Positions 9,951 through 21,023 of a stretch of DNA of 64,000 nt are shown in pieces. A program made the translations under genes and the position numbers. Positions within the stretch are counted from its first letter, which is position 1, and each line of letters starts with the position of its first letter. The stretch is from Rosenbergiella collisarenosi. GTDB lineage: Bacteria; Pseudomonadota; Gammaproteobacteria; Enterobacterales; Enterobacteriaceae. The notes under the pieces are model-generated. The model did no database searches. It worked only from the letters and a program-made list of their open reading frames with translations, and was not told the origin of the DNA. Location of the stretch: the NCBI RefSeq assembly GCF_018494085.1, contig NZ_JABBFP010000001.1:310001-374000 (forward strand), given 5' to 3'.

Positions 9951-10428
9951 CATGACAAAGAAAACATTTATCCTTGCTGATTTAGCGGCCACCCTCGCAT
10001 TGGGTGGTCGATTAGCGAAAGCCAGTAAGCAAGCGACAATTATTTATTTGGTCGGGGATTTAGGGGCAGGAAAAACAACGTTTAGCCGGGGGTTTCTTCA
10101 GGCTTTAGGCCATCAGGGTAATGTTAAAAGCCCTACCTATACGCTGGTTGAGCCTTACGAGATTAATAATCGTCTCGCCTATCATTTCGATCTTTATCGC
10201 CTTGCTGACCCTGAAGAACTGGAGTTTATGGGGGTTCGTGACTACTTTAGTGGTGATGCCATTTGTTTGGTGGAGTGGCCACAGCAGGGGACGGGTATCC
10301 TCCCTAACCCCGACTTAACCATCACGTTACACTATCAGGGTGAAGGGCGTAAGGCTGAGGTCGTGGCGGGTTCACCGTGGGGCGAACAGCTTGTAGAGCA
10401 AATATCCAGTAATGAGGGAACGGCATGA
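9940..10428 (+). CDS. tsaE: tRNA t6A biosynthesis ATPase TsaE
   Basis: ATPase partner of TsaB and TsaD in making N6-threonylcarbamoyladenosine at position 37 of ANN-decoding tRNAs. The Walker A motif is GDLGAGKTT, followed by [20 protein letters not shown] and [17 protein letters not shown], all as in E. coli YjeE. Starts at 9940, 9943 and 9952 are all possible; 9952 gives 158 residues, nearest the E. coli 153. The gene overlaps the end of nnr and its ATGA overlaps amiB, so translational coupling is likely. Confidence 0.93.
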   Translation: MMSNMTKKTFILADLAATLALGGRLAKASKQATIIYLVGDLGAGKTTFSRGFLQALGHQGNVKSPTYTLVEPYEINNRLAYHFDLYRLADPEELEFMGVRDYFSGDAICLVEWPQQGTGILPNPDLTITLHYQGEGRKAEVVAGSPWGEQLVEQISSNEGTA

Positions 10429-12011
10429 TTCTACGACGATTGATCCTCGTCGTCCTATGTTGCCTCGTGAGTCGAGCGTTAATGGCGGCTTCACTCTCGG
10501 ATATCCAAGTGGATAACCGGGAGAACCAATCGATAGTTACATTGAGTTTTGCCGACAAGCCAACCTCATCGTGGTTTAGCCTGCATAATCCTGAACGCTT
10601 CGTGATGGATATACATGAAAGCGGGGCAATCAAAGGATTACCGCTTAACTTCAGCGGTTCGAACCTGGTTAAGCGCATCCGCACGAGCCAACCGCCGAAT
10701 AGTCAGGCTATCCGTCTCGTCTTTGAATTGACCCAGCTTTCTGGGTCGTCGGTGACTACACGACAAACCGGAAACCAGTGGCAAGTTACCGTGACGCTCA
10801 ACGGTAAGACGCCTCACCCCGGTAGCCCGGCAGCGCCGCCTGTCGAAAAGAACCCTTTTACTCCGGTAAAAACGGCAGTCAGTAATACGAATACGACCAG
10901 TTATCCCGGTGGGCAAGTCACGCGGAACCAAGTCGTCATTGTCGCTATTGATGCGGGCCACGGTGGGCAAGATCCTGGGGCAATTGGCCAACACGGTTTG
11001 AAAGAGAAAAATGTCACTCTTGCCATCGCACGTAAGTTGAAAAAACTGTTAGATGCCGATCCGATGTTTAAGCCGGTGCTCACCCGTAACGGAAATTACT
11101 TTATTTCGGTCATGGGGCGTTCAGAGGTTGCGCGCAAGGAAAATGCTAGCCTACTCGTGTCGATTCATGCAGATTCAGCGCCCGTACATTCGGCAAGTGG
11201 GGCCTCGGTGTGGGTGCTTTCAAATCGACGGGCCAATTCTGAGATGGCGAACTGGCTAGAACAAACAGAAAAGCAATCCGAACTACTGGGCGGAGCTGGG
11301 GATTTGCTGGCGAATAGTCAGTCAGACCCTTACTTAAGCCAGGCCGTGCTCGATTTACAATTCGGCCACTCTCAGCGAGTGGGTTACGATGTTGCCACTA
11401 AGGTGCTACAAAATCTTCGCCAAGTCACCCCGTTGCATAAACGTTTGCCCGAGCATGCAAGTTTAGGCGTGTTACGATCCCCAGATATTCCTTCCTTGTT
11501 AGTCGAGACAGGATTTATTAGTAATGCCCAAGAAGAGCAGTTGTTAGGAAGTGCTGCTCATCAGAACAAGATCGCCCATGCTATCTATCGAGGCCTTCGC
11601 GCCTATTTCCGTAGCCACCCTTACCAGTATATCCCGGCTAACGAGAATCGTCCGGTGTCGGTGATGACGACTCAACCGCTATCGTCTCAGCAGGCGTCGC
11701 TGCACGTAGTAAAGCGAGGCGAGACGTTATCGGGAATTGCTGCACAGTATGGCGTAAGTAGCCAAACGATCATTACCCAAAATCATCTAAAAAAATCGGG
11801 GGTATGGGTGGGACAGCGGCTCCGTATCGGAGGAGCGACTTCATCAGGCTCACTCGCCGGCAAGGTGATTAAACATAAAGTAGTACGTGGTGACTCCTTG
11901 AACGCGCTAGCCTTGAAATATGGGGTAAGTGCCCAAACGATCATCACTAAGAACAAAATGCGTTCTGCAAATGTTATGTTAGGGCAGACCTTAACGATCC
12001 CTTTACCTTAA
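10425..12011 (+). CDS. amiB: N-acetylmuramoyl-L-alanine amidase AmiB, two LysM repeats
   Basis: A periplasmic zinc amidase that splits septal peptidoglycan in daughter-cell separation and is activated by EnvC in E. coli. Order: signal peptide (about 1-22), AMIN septal-targeting domain (about 23-130), a Pro/Thr-rich linker, and an Amidase_3 domain with [15 protein letters not shown], the Glu of LKEKNVT, SIHADSA and [10 protein letters not shown]. Two C-terminal LysM repeats follow (about 425-468 and 484-527). The protein has 528 residues against 445 in E. coli AmiB, which has one LysM; the extra repeat explains most of the difference. It overlaps tsaE by four bases. Confidence 0.95.
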   Translation: MILRRLILVVLCCLVSRALMAASLSDIQVDNRENQSIVTLSFADKPTSSWFSLHNPERFVMDIHESGAIKGLPLNFSGSNLVKRIRTSQPPNSQAIRLVFELTQLSGSSVTTRQTGNQWQVTVTLNGKTPHPGSPAAPPVEKNPFTPVKTAVSNTNTTSYPGGQVTRNQVVIVAIDAGHGGQDPGAIGQHGLKEKNVTLAIARKLKKLLDADPMFKPVLTRNGNYFISVMGRSEVARKENASLLVSIHADSAPVHSASGASVWVLSNRRANSEMANWLEQTEKQSELLGGAGDLLANSQSDPYLSQAVLDLQFGHSQRVGYDVATKVLQNLRQVTPLHKRLPEHASLGVLRSPDIPSLLVETGFISNAQEEQLLGSAAHQNKIAHAIYRGLRAYFRSHPYQYIPANENRPVSVMTTQPLSSQQASLHVVKRGETLSGIAAQYGVSSQTIITQNHLKKSGVWVGQRLRIGGATSSGSLAGKVIKHKVVRGDSLNALALKYGVSAQTIITKNKMRSANVMLGQTLTIPLP

Positions 12012-12039
12012 CGGAAGTCAACGCTGCAGAGGATATTAT

Positions 12040-13848
12040 ATGTCGATTCAGATTTTACCCCCGCAGCTGGCCAATCAAATTGCCGCCGGAGAGGTAGTGG
12101 AACGTCCTGCTTCTGTCGTAAAAGAGCTAGTCGAAAACAGCCTCGACGCTGGTGCTACCCGTATTCAAATTGATATCGACAAGGGCGGTGCAAAACGTAT
12201 CTCTATTAGAGATAACGGTTGTGGTATCGCGAAAGAACAACTCGCGCTCGCGTTAGCGCGACATGCGACCAGTAAGATAGCCTCGCTTGACGATTTAGAA
12301 GCGATCATGAGCCTAGGCTTTCGTGGCGAGGCACTCGCGAGTATTAGCTCGGTCTCCCGCCTTACGCTTACCTCGCGACCTGAGGCGCAGCATGAAGCTT
12401 GGCAAGCTTATGCGGAAGGGCGAGAGATGGAGGTTAGCCTTAAACCGGCAGCACATCCTTGCGGTTCAACGCTTGAAGTCCTTGATCTCTTTTATAATAC
12501 GCCCGCCAGACGAAAGTTTTTACGTACCGAAAAAACTGAGTTCACTCATATTGATGAAATCATTCGGCGTATCGCGCTGGCGCGCTTTGATGTTGAATTT
12601 ATTCTGACGCATAACGGTAAGCAAGTGCGACACTACCGCGTGGCGAATAATGAAAAACAAAAACAGCAACGACTTAGTGCGATCTGCGGGGCGGGTTTTG
12701 TGTCGCAAGCGGTGTACATTGATTGGCAACACGATGGCTTAGGCATTACGGGGTGGGTGGTTTCACCCGACCATGTCCAATCGTCAACAGAGTTGCAGTA
12801 TTGCTATGTAAACGGTCGAATGATGCGGGATAAGCTAATCAATCATGCGATTAGGCAGGCCTATCAGCACTATATTGATTCACAGCAAACGCCTGCTTAT
12901 GTGCTATTTTTAACAGTCGATCCCCATCAGGTTGACGTTAATGTACACCCAGCTAAACACGAAGTCCGTTTCCATCAGTCTCGACTCGTTCATGACTTTA
13001 TTTACCAAGGTGTGGTCAGCGCGCTGACTCCGGCAGATGCCCAACGGCCGACAGAGGAAAGTCCTGCTGTACCGTTATCGCAGCCGATTATCGCTGAAAA
13101 TCGTACGGCGGCCGGGAAAAATAGCTTTGCACAACCGAGCCGTCCAACGGCTCCTCTGCGAGACTACTCGTCAGAACCTTATCGTCAAAAAGAGGCTGAG
13201 GTCTATCAACGACTCGTTGCCTCGACACCTAAAATCGATAAGGCTAGCGATGATAGTGCAGTGAGTGACTATGCCGAGCCACTGGTGGGGCACTGTCAGG
13301 GGTTTGGACGAGTATTAACGGTGTGTCAGCAACGCTTTGCGTTACTGGAGGGAGAGAGCGGGCTAGCATTATTCTCGTTGGTCAAGGCCGCGACCCTCGT
13401 CTTAGCGGAGCAGCTTACGCCACAGATGCAGCCCTTGGTGTCGCAGCCGTTACTGATTCCGTTGCGCGTAAAATGTAGTGCAACGGAAAAGCATACCCTT
13501 AATGATTATAGTGAGCTATTGCAGCGTTTCGGTTTTGATTTACATGGTGACGGGCAATACAGCACACTGCGTGCCGTGCCGATACCGCTGCGTGCGCAGA
13601 ATTTACAACGTTTGCTGCCAGAAATGATAGAGTGGCTAGCCTCGACGAATGAAGGAGAGCCTCTGGCACTCGCAACGTGGTTAGCGAAGAAAAGCGTGGG
13701 GACTGAGCAGACCTGGAGCCATTCGCAAGCGATCACGCTATTAGCGGATTTGGAGCGCCTCGCGCCGAGGCTGGTGGCATCACCGCCAAAGGGGCTTATC
13801 CAGCCATTACCCTTAGATCCTTTTTTTGAAGCGTTATTAAATGAATGA
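12040..13848 (+). CDS. mutL: DNA mismatch repair protein MutL
   Basis: Links mismatch recognition by MutS to MutH nicking and UvrD unwinding. The N-terminal GHKL ATPase shows the motifs [17 protein letters not shown] and [15 protein letters not shown] variable Pro/Ser-rich linker (about residues 335-400) leads to the C-terminal dimerisation domain. Length 602 residues (E. coli 615). As expected for a species with MutH, I see no DQHA endonuclease motif in the C-terminal half. The stop overlaps the miaA start by eight bases. Confidence 0.97.
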   Translation: MSIQILPPQLANQIAAGEVVERPASVVKELVENSLDAGATRIQIDIDKGGAKRISIRDNGCGIAKEQLALALARHATSKIASLDDLEAIMSLGFRGEALASISSVSRLTLTSRPEAQHEAWQAYAEGREMEVSLKPAAHPCGSTLEVLDLFYNTPARRKFLRTEKTEFTHIDEIIRRIALARFDVEFILTHNGKQVRHYRVANNEKQKQQRLSAICGAGFVSQAVYIDWQHDGLGITGWVVSPDHVQSSTELQYCYVNGRMMRDKLINHAIRQAYQHYIDSQQTPAYVLFLTVDPHQVDVNVHPAKHEVRFHQSRLVHDFIYQGVVSALTPADAQRPTEESPAVPLSQPIIAENRTAAGKNSFAQPSRPTAPLRDYSSEPYRQKEAEVYQRLVASTPKIDKASDDSAVSDYAEPLVGHCQGFGRVLTVCQQRFALLEGESGLALFSLVKAATLVLAEQLTPQMQPLVSQPLLIPLRVKCSATEKHTLNDYSELLQRFGFDLHGDGQYSTLRAVPIPLRAQNLQRLLPEMIEWLASTNEGEPLALATWLAKKSVGTEQTWSHSQAITLLADLERLAPRLVASPPKGLIQPLPLDPFFEALLNE

Positions 13849-14788
13849 ATTGACATCGCAACTCCCTAAGGCCGTTTTTATTATGGGGCCTACCGCTTCA
13901 GGTAAAACCGCTTTAGCGATCGAGCTTGCCCAAACCTTGCCGGTAGAAATTATTAGCGTCGATTCGGCCTTGGTGTACAGAGGAATGGATATTGGGACAG
14001 CTAAACCGACGATAGTCGAGCAGGCTGTGGCCCCGCATCATTTACTCGATATTATCGATCCTAGCCAAAGCTATTCTGCGGCAGATTTCCGTCGTGATGC
14101 CTTAGTAAAAATGGCGGAGATCACCCAGCGTGGGGCAATACCCGTTCTAGTAGGTGGGACGATGCTCTATTTCAAAGCGTTACTCGAGGGATTATCGCCA
14201 CTCCCCTCGGCTAACGCGGAGATCCGTCAGCAACTGGAACAGCGTGCAAAATTAGAAGGTTGGGAAACTCTTCACCAAGAACTTTGTCTGATAGATCCGC
14301 AAGCCGGTAAAAGAATTCATCCTAATGATCCGCAAAGACTCACGCGAGCACTGGAAGTTTTTCTCATTTCAGGTAAAACTCTAACAGAGTTAACGGAAAC
14401 TGCGGGGGAAGCGCTTCCCTATGAGGTGTTTCAGTTCGCTATCGCCCCTCAAGAACGTGAGGTGCTACACCAACGGATTGAACAGCGTTTCCACCAAATG
14501 CTGAACGAGGGCTTCGAAGCAGAAGCCAGAGCCCTTTATCAGCGTGGAGACCTGCATGTGGACATGCCTTCTGTGCGTTGTGTCGGTTATCGGCAAATGT
14601 GGTCATGGCTTGACGGCGAAATAGATTATAATGAAATGGTTTTCCGTGGCATATGTGCCACACGCCAATTGGCTAAGCGGCAAATGACCTGGTTGCGAGG
14701 GTGGAATTCCCTTGTTTGGCTTGACAGCCTACAACCCGATCAAGCTCGTGAAAAAGTTTTAAACGTTATTCGTGCTATAACTGATTGA
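13841..14788 (+). CDS. miaA: tRNA dimethylallyltransferase MiaA
   Basis: Transfers a dimethylallyl group to N6 of A37 in tRNAs reading codons that begin with U, the first step of ms2i6A formation. P-loop GPTASGKTA is at residues 17-25; [17 protein letters not shown] follows, and the tRNA-binding part carries [11 protein letters not shown] and [10 protein letters not shown]. Length 315 residues (E. coli 316). It lies between mutL and hfq, as in all enterics I know. Confidence 0.97.
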   Translation: MNELTSQLPKAVFIMGPTASGKTALAIELAQTLPVEIISVDSALVYRGMDIGTAKPTIVEQAVAPHHLLDIIDPSQSYSAADFRRDALVKMAEITQRGAIPVLVGGTMLYFKALLEGLSPLPSANAEIRQQLEQRAKLEGWETLHQELCLIDPQAGKRIHPNDPQRLTRALEVFLISGKTLTELTETAGEALPYEVFQFAIAPQEREVLHQRIEQRFHQMLNEGFEAEARALYQRGDLHVDMPSVRCVGYRQMWSWLDGEIDYNEMVFRGICATRQLAKRQMTWLRGWNSLVWLDSLQPDQAREKVLNVIRAITD

Positions 14789-14874
14789 TTATTTGCAATC
14801 TTCAGGCATGGTATGCCATAGCGGCTTTTAAACTCTATAATAATTACACTACGAACGTATAAGGAAAAGATAGA

Positions 14875-15171
14875 ATGGCTAAAGGGCAATCACTACAAGA
14901 CCCGTTTTTAAACGCTTTGCGTCGCGAGCGTGTACCTGTCTCAATTTACTTGGTTAACGGGATCAAACTCCAGGGCCAAATTGAGTCTTTCGACCAATTC
15001 GTTATTTTACTGAAAAATACCGTCAGCCAAATGGTTTACAAGCACGCCATTTCAACGGTTGTGCCATCGCGCCCTGTTTCTCACCATACTAATGCACCAG
15101 GTAGCAGCAATTATCATAATAATGGAACTGCTGGTACGGGTTCACACCATGAAGGTGAGTCTGCAGAGTAA
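14875..15171 (+). CDS. hfq: RNA chaperone Hfq
   Basis: A hexameric Sm-like protein that pairs small RNAs with target mRNAs. The core (residues 1-65) has [20 protein letters not shown], the distal-face region, and the Sm2 motif YKHAIS (Lys56/His57, U-binding proximal pocket). The disordered tail is short and His/Gly/Asn-rich and ends in acidic residues (GESAE), the acidic tip known to regulate RNA release. Length 98 residues (E. coli 102). The start follows AAGGAAAAG. Confidence 0.98.
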   Translation: MAKGQSLQDPFLNALRRERVPVSIYLVNGIKLQGQIESFDQFVILLKNTVSQMVYKHAISTVVPSRPVSHHTNAPGSSNYHNNGTAGTGSHHEGESAE

Positions 15172-15230
15172 TATCCTTTCGACCGGAGAGTTTAGGCTCT
15201 CTGGTTGCCATCCTTCAGTGAGGTTATCGC

Positions 15231-16514
15231 TTGTTTGAGCGTTATGATGCCGGCGAACAGGCCGTTTTAGTTCATATCTGGTTTTCACAAGATAAAGAAA
15301 GCGAAGATTTACAAGAGTTTGAGACTCTCGTCTCTTCGGCTGGGGTTGAAGCCCTGCAAGTCGTTACGGGAAGCCGCAAATCCCCCCACCCTAAATATTT
15401 CGTTGGCGAAGGTAAAGCGGAAGAGATTGCTGAGGCGGTGAAAGCTACCGGTGCCAGCGTCGTCATCTTCGACCATGCCTTGAGCCCAGCTCAAGAACGA
15501 AACTTAGAAAAATTGTGTGAGTGTCGAGTTATCGACCGCACCGGTCTTATATTAGATATTTTTGCACAGCGTGCCCGTACGCACGAAGGTAAATTACAGG
15601 TCGAATTAGCCCAGTTGCGCCACTTGGCCACTCGGCTCGTACGAGGCTGGACCCACCTAGAACGTCAAAAGGGCGGGATTGGTTTACGCGGACCGGGCGA
15701 AACGCAACTTGAGACCGATAGGCGCCTACTAAGAAACCGTATCACGCTGATACTTTCGCGACTGCAGCGAGTAGAAAAACAGCGGGAGCAAGGGCGGCAA
15801 GCACGCGCTAAAGCGGATATTCCTACTGTATCGCTGGTCGGTTACACCAACGCCGGTAAATCGACGTTATTCAATAGCGTCACCTCAGCCGATGTCTATG
15901 CGGCAGATCAACTTTTCGCAACACTCGACCCGACGTTGCGTCGTTTGAGCGTTGTTGATGTCGGTGAGGTGGTCTTAGCGGATACCGTTGGGTTCATTCG
16001 ACATTTACCCCATGACTTGGTGGCAGCGTTTAAAGCGACATTACAAGAAACTCGCGAGGCGACGCTCCTCTTACATGTTATCGATGCGGCCGATCTTCGG
16101 GTGAATGAAAATATCGATGCCGTTGATGAAGTTCTCGCGGAAATCGAGGCGGATGAGATCCCTACTCTGCATATCATGAATAAGATTGATCAGCTTGAGG
16201 GTTTCGAACCGCGTATCGATCGTAATGAAGAGGGTGTTCCCATAAGAGTATGGCTCTCTGCACAAAGTGAGCTAGGTCTGCCGTTACTCTGGCAGGCGCT
16301 GTCGGAACGCCTCTCCGGGGAAATTGCTCAACATACGCTGACGCTGCCCCCTGAAGCAGGTCGTTTACGGAGTCGTTTTTATCAGCTTGATGCCATCACG
16401 GAAGAATGGAATCAGGATGATGGCTCTATCGGTTTACAGGTTCGTTTGCCGATTGTTGAATGGTACCGCTTAGCCAAACATTATCCGGATCTGGCAAGCT
16501 ATGTTGTCAAATAG
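15231..16514 (+). CDS. hflX: Ribosome-rescue GTPase HflX
   Basis: A GTPase that splits stalled 70S ribosomes under heat stress. It has an N-terminal ribosome-binding domain with the Gly-rich loop [15 protein letters not shown], then the G domain: G1 [14 protein letters not shown] and NKID, and a short C-terminal domain. The start is TTG, supported by the GTGAGG ahead of it and by exact match of the next residues ([11 protein letters not shown]) with E. coli HflX. Length 427 residues (E. coli 426). It is 59 bp after hfq, with a small stem-loop between. Confidence 0.96.
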   Translation: MFERYDAGEQAVLVHIWFSQDKESEDLQEFETLVSSAGVEALQVVTGSRKSPHPKYFVGEGKAEEIAEAVKATGASVVIFDHALSPAQERNLEKLCECRVIDRTGLILDIFAQRARTHEGKLQVELAQLRHLATRLVRGWTHLERQKGGIGLRGPGETQLETDRRLLRNRITLILSRLQRVEKQREQGRQARAKADIPTVSLVGYTNAGKSTLFNSVTSADVYAADQLFATLDPTLRRLSVVDVGEVVLADTVGFIRHLPHDLVAAFKATLQETREATLLLHVIDAADLRVNENIDAVDEVLAEIEADEIPTLHIMNKIDQLEGFEPRIDRNEEGVPIRVWLSAQSELGLPLLWQALSERLSGEIAQHTLTLPPEAGRLRSRFYQLDAITEEWNQDDGSIGLQVRLPIVEWYRLAKHYPDLASYVVK

Positions 16515-16530
16515 ATAGATAATCAGTTTT

Positions 16531-16550
16531 CGGCCCCTAGCTTGGGGCCG
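16531..16550. other. Stem-loop between hflX and hflK
   Basis: A 7-bp GC-rich stem CGGCCCC/GGGGCCG with a 6-base loop. There is no T-run on the plus strand, so read-through to hflK is likely and the hairpin may act in RNA processing or partial termination. Confidence 0.4.
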
Positions 16551-16577
16551 CCACAATGTCACTAAACGGAGATTAGT

Positions 16578-17726
16578 ATGATGTGGAAACACCCGGGTAA
16601 CTTGGAAACCCTTTTTCGCGCTACACCCCAAAATAACGGCGTTGATTCACGACACGCTAACTTACAGCACGGTCCACCAGACCTCGATAAGCTCATTCGT
16701 GGCTACATCGGTAAGTGGTTTTCACTCTCAAGACGGCGCTTACGACATTCGCCATCGTCAACACCTCCACCTTTTCGCTTAGCTCTATTACCTGCTGGGA
16801 TCGTCCTGTCGGGCTTATGGGCTGTGGCGGGCTTTTATACGATTGGAGAAGCAGAACGTGGAGTGGTAACGCGCTTAGGCAAGTACAGCCATCTCGTCGA
16901 TCCTGGGCTAAACTGGCGTCCTCTCTTTATCGACCATGTTACCGCTGTCAACGTTGCGTCGGTTAAAGAGCTTGCCACCACGGGGAGTATGCTGACTGCC
17001 GATGAGAACGTCGTACGGGTAGAAATGAACGTTCAGTATCGTGTTGTGGATCCTGAGCGCTATCTCTACGCTGTGATGAATGCGGAAGATAGCTTACGCC
17101 AAGCAACTGATAGCGCGCTACGTGGCGTCATTGGTCGCTCAACGATGGATCGCGTGCTCACTGAAGGGCGTACTCTTGTGCGTAGTGAGACGCAGCGCGA
17201 AATTGAACAGACAGTACTCCCCTACCAGATGGGACTTGCGGTATTGGACGTTAACTTCCAAGCCGCACGGCCTCCCGAGGAGGTTAAGGCAGCCTTTGAT
17301 GATGCGATTGCCGCCCGTGAAAACCGAGAGCAGTACGTCCGCGAGGCTGAGGCTTATGCGAATGAAGTACAGCCTAAGGCGAACGGACAAGCGCAACGTA
17401 TACTCGAGGATGCACGCGCCTACAAAGCGAGAACGGTATTGGAGGCGGAGGGAGAAACCGCCCGGTTTACGAAGATTTTACCGGAATATCGCGCCGCACC
17501 TGCCGTAACTAAACAGCGACTTTACCTCGAAACAATGGAGAGGATCCTCGCCCACACTCCAAAAGTTCTCACCGGGCAGCAAGGAAATACGGTGAGCTTA
17601 CTGCCTTTGGAGCAACTACTAAAGCGTCATGAAAAACCCCTATCACTGTTGAATCCTGACGGAAGTGGAGGCAACTCGCGATCTCTCGATCATTTCTCAC
17701 GCCAAGGAGGGCGGGATAATGGGTAA
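16578..17726 (+). CDS. hflK: FtsH protease modulator HflK, divergent N-terminus
   Basis: An SPFH/band-7 membrane protein that forms a large periplasmic cage with HflC around the FtsH protease. It has one membrane segment (about residues 66-90), then AERGVVTRLGKYSHLVDPGLNW and the conserved NVQYRVVDPERYLY and DVNFQAARPPEEVKAAFDDA. Length 382 residues (E. coli 419): the Gly-rich cytoplasmic N-terminus of E. coli HflK is replaced by a shorter, Gly-poor sequence, although GPPDLDKLIR is kept, and the C-terminal tail is also shorter. The gene overlaps hflC by eight bases. Confidence 0.95.
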   Translation: MMWKHPGNLETLFRATPQNNGVDSRHANLQHGPPDLDKLIRGYIGKWFSLSRRRLRHSPSSTPPPFRLALLPAGIVLSGLWAVAGFYTIGEAERGVVTRLGKYSHLVDPGLNWRPLFIDHVTAVNVASVKELATTGSMLTADENVVRVEMNVQYRVVDPERYLYAVMNAEDSLRQATDSALRGVIGRSTMDRVLTEGRTLVRSETQREIEQTVLPYQMGLAVLDVNFQAARPPEEVKAAFDDAIAARENREQYVREAEAYANEVQPKANGQAQRILEDARAYKARTVLEAEGETARFTKILPEYRAAPAVTKQRLYLETMERILAHTPKVLTGQQGNTVSLLPLEQLLKRHEKPLSLLNPDGSGGNSRSLDHFSRQGGRDNG

Positions 17727-18681
17727 AGTCTTGCTGGCAGCATGTCTGACCGGATTAATTTTATTAGGTAATGCTTGGTTTATTATTCCTGAAGGGGGCA
17801 GGGGGATCGTCGTTCGTTTCGGTAAAGTCTTACGCGATGAGCACAATACACCTGTAGTCTACAGCCCGGGTATCCATGCTAAATTGCCGTTAGTCTCAAC
17901 GGTTAAAGTGCTCGATGCGCGGATCCAAACTCTCGATAATCAAGCGGATAGGTTCGTCACTAAGGAGAAAAAAGACCTCATCGTCGATTCTTATATTAAA
18001 TGGCGAATCAGCGACTTTAGCCGCTATTACCTTGCGACAGGTGGCGGCGAGCTTTCTCGCGCGGAACTCCTTCTAAAACGTAAGTTCAGCGATCGCCTGC
18101 GATCAGAGATAGGTCGCCTCAATGTTAAAGATATTGTGACCGATTCGCGGGGACGCTTGACCACCGATGTTCGCGATACGCTTAATAAGGGAAGCGCCGG
18201 TACGCTGCAAGATGACCCCGAAATGCCCCAGACCAATCCCCTTTCCCCTGCCGATAGTTTAGGAGGCCTACACGTTAACAGTATGGCAGCGTTGGGGATT
18301 GATGTTGTGGACGTTCGTATCAAGCAGATTAACCTGCCTACCGAAGTCTCTGAGGCAATCTTTAATCGGATGCGAGCAGAACGCGAATCCGTTGCCAGGA
18401 GTCAGCGATCGCAAGGTAAAGAAGAAGCGGAGAAATTACGCGCTCAGGCCGATTATGGTGTGACGAAAACACTCTCTGAGGCGCAGAAACAAGCGTTGAT
18501 ACTTCGTGGGGAAGGGGATGCCGAAGCGGCGAATATTTTTGCGACGACCTATACACAAGACCCACAGTTCTTTGCTTTTTTACGATCGCTTTCTGCCTAT
18601 GAGAAAAGCTTTCAACCCGGCAACTCATTACTTTTTCTGGATCCTAATAGTGAGTTCTTACGGTTTATGAAAACACCTTAG
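17719..18681 (+). CDS. hflC: FtsH protease modulator HflC
   Basis: SPFH partner of HflK. One N-terminal membrane helix (about 1-20) is followed by EGGRGIVVRFGKVLRD, the fully conserved ADRFVTKEKKDLIVDSYIKW, and MAALGIDVVDVRIKQINLP. The start at 17719 is preceded by AAGGAGG eight bases upstream and gives 320 residues; an in-frame ATG at 17665 inside hflK has no such support. E. coli HflC has 334 residues, and the variable segment before the second SPFH half is shorter here. Translation is probably coupled to hflK. Confidence 0.96.
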   Translation: MGKVLLAACLTGLILLGNAWFIIPEGGRGIVVRFGKVLRDEHNTPVVYSPGIHAKLPLVSTVKVLDARIQTLDNQADRFVTKEKKDLIVDSYIKWRISDFSRYYLATGGGELSRAELLLKRKFSDRLRSEIGRLNVKDIVTDSRGRLTTDVRDTLNKGSAGTLQDDPEMPQTNPLSPADSLGGLHVNSMAALGIDVVDVRIKQINLPTEVSEAIFNRMRAERESVARSQRSQGKEEAEKLRAQADYGVTKTLSEAQKQALILRGEGDAEAANIFATTYTQDPQFFAFLRSLSAYEKSFQPGNSLLFLDPNSEFLRFMKTP

Positions 18682-18716
18682 TACTGTATTTATGTACAAT
18701 TCCTAGTAGACTACTC

Positions 18717-18744
18717 GGGTCGGTGATAGTACCGACCCTTTTTT
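18717..18744 (+). terminator. Intrinsic terminator after hflC
   Basis: An 8-bp stem GGGTCGGT/ACCGACCC is followed by six T residues. It closes the long amiB-to-hflC gene run, just before yjeT. Confidence 0.88.
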
Positions 18745-18758
18745 ACTAAGGAATCCTT

Positions 18759-18947
18759 ATGAGCTCAGTGATATGGACGGCCGTTTCATTATTATTAATC
18801 ATCGAAGGACTGGGGCCCTTGTTATTACCTAAAACCTGGAAAAAAGGACTACTGACTCTGATCAGTTCGCCGGAAAAGTTATTGCGTCGCTTTGGCGGAG
18901 CCTTCGTTGTAGCAGGGGTAGTGATATTTTATATGATAAATAGATGA
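18759..18947 (+). CDS. yjeT: DUF2065 small membrane protein YjeT
   Basis: A 62-residue inner-membrane protein with two hydrophobic helices (about 3-21 and 45-60) joined by a short basic loop containing EGLGPLLLPKTWKK and LRRFGGAFVVAGVV, the DUF2065 pattern. Its place between hflC and purA is that of E. coli yjeT. The function is not known. Confidence 0.9.
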   Translation: MSSVIWTAVSLLLIIEGLGPLLLPKTWKKGLLTLISSPEKLLRRFGGAFVVAGVVIFYMINR

Positions 18948-19089
18948 TCTATCCAAATATAAAACTAGTTAATCAATTTTTGTAGTTAAAAAATCGATCA
19001 TAATAAAAAAGCGAATTTCGGCTATTAAAAATGCTGAAACCGACAAAAGCTGGTGGTAGAATCCATTTTTAAGCAATCAATGGTTTTAG

Positions 19090-20391
<1,302 letters not shown>

Positions 20392-20400
20392 TATTATAAG

Positions 20401-20432
20401 AATGGCCGATAAAACATCGGCCATTGTCTTAC
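20401..20432 (+). terminator. Hairpin terminator after purA
   Basis: A perfect 10-bp stem AATGGCCGAT/ATCGGCCATT with an AAAAC loop starts 10 bases after the purA stop. The tail GTCTTACC is a poor T-run. Confidence 0.65.
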
Positions 20433-20568
20433 CTTCTCGCCTAACTAAATCTTCTCTGCCGTGCTCCCTGAGTCTTGACCTACAATCAAAAGGCCCGCAC
20501 TATCGATATTGGTTTATAATTCAGTCAAGCCATTTAACGTTCCGCCCAGAATATTTATTGAGGCTGAT

Positions 20569-21006
20569 GTGCAACTGACCAGTTTTACTGACTATGGACT
20601 CCGTGCATTAATATTTATGGCAAGCCTGCCTGCGGATAAGATGACCACTATCACCGAGGTAAGCGAGCTGTATGCGGTCTCTCGCCACCACATGGTTAAA
20701 ATAGTTCATAAGTTGAGCCAAGAAGCCTTCATTAAATCGAGTCGGGGAAAGCAGGGGGGAATTCGCCTTGCTCGGCCAGCTGACCGTATCAATATTGGAG
20801 ATGTTGTCCGCCGTCTGGAACCTCTTCAGCTTGTCGATTGCGACCACTGCTTAATTACACCGTCCTGTCATCTGAAAAGGATACTTTCACAAGCGATGAA
20901 GGAATTTCTCGCGGAGTTAGACAAATATACGCTGGCGGACATCGCCGATGACAGGAATTTAAAACGGATTTTCAATGCTGAAATTTCCGTCGAGAACTTA
21001 TTTTAA
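20569..21006 (+). CDS. nsrR: Nitric-oxide-sensing repressor NsrR, altered cysteine spacing
   Basis: An Rrf2-family iron-sulfur regulator that represses NO-detoxifying genes until NO damages its cluster. It has a winged helix (about 2-80), with recognition region [14 protein letters not shown] and wing GKQGGIRL, then three cluster cysteines at 91, 94 and 100. The GTG start at 20569 is chosen because the following residues [14 protein letters not shown] match E. coli NsrR from residue 2 and TGAGG lies upstream. Length 145 residues (E. coli 141). The cysteine pattern is C-X2-C-X5-C instead of the E. coli C-X4-C-X5-C. It precedes rnr by 17 bp. Confidence 0.93.
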   Translation: MQLTSFTDYGLRALIFMASLPADKMTTITEVSELYAVSRHHMVKIVHKLSQEAFIKSSRGKQGGIRLARPADRINIGDVVRRLEPLQLVDCDHCLITPSCHLKRILSQAMKEFLAELDKYTLADIADDRNLKRIFNAEISVENLF

Positions 21007-21023
21007 AGACATTGGAGGACCCT

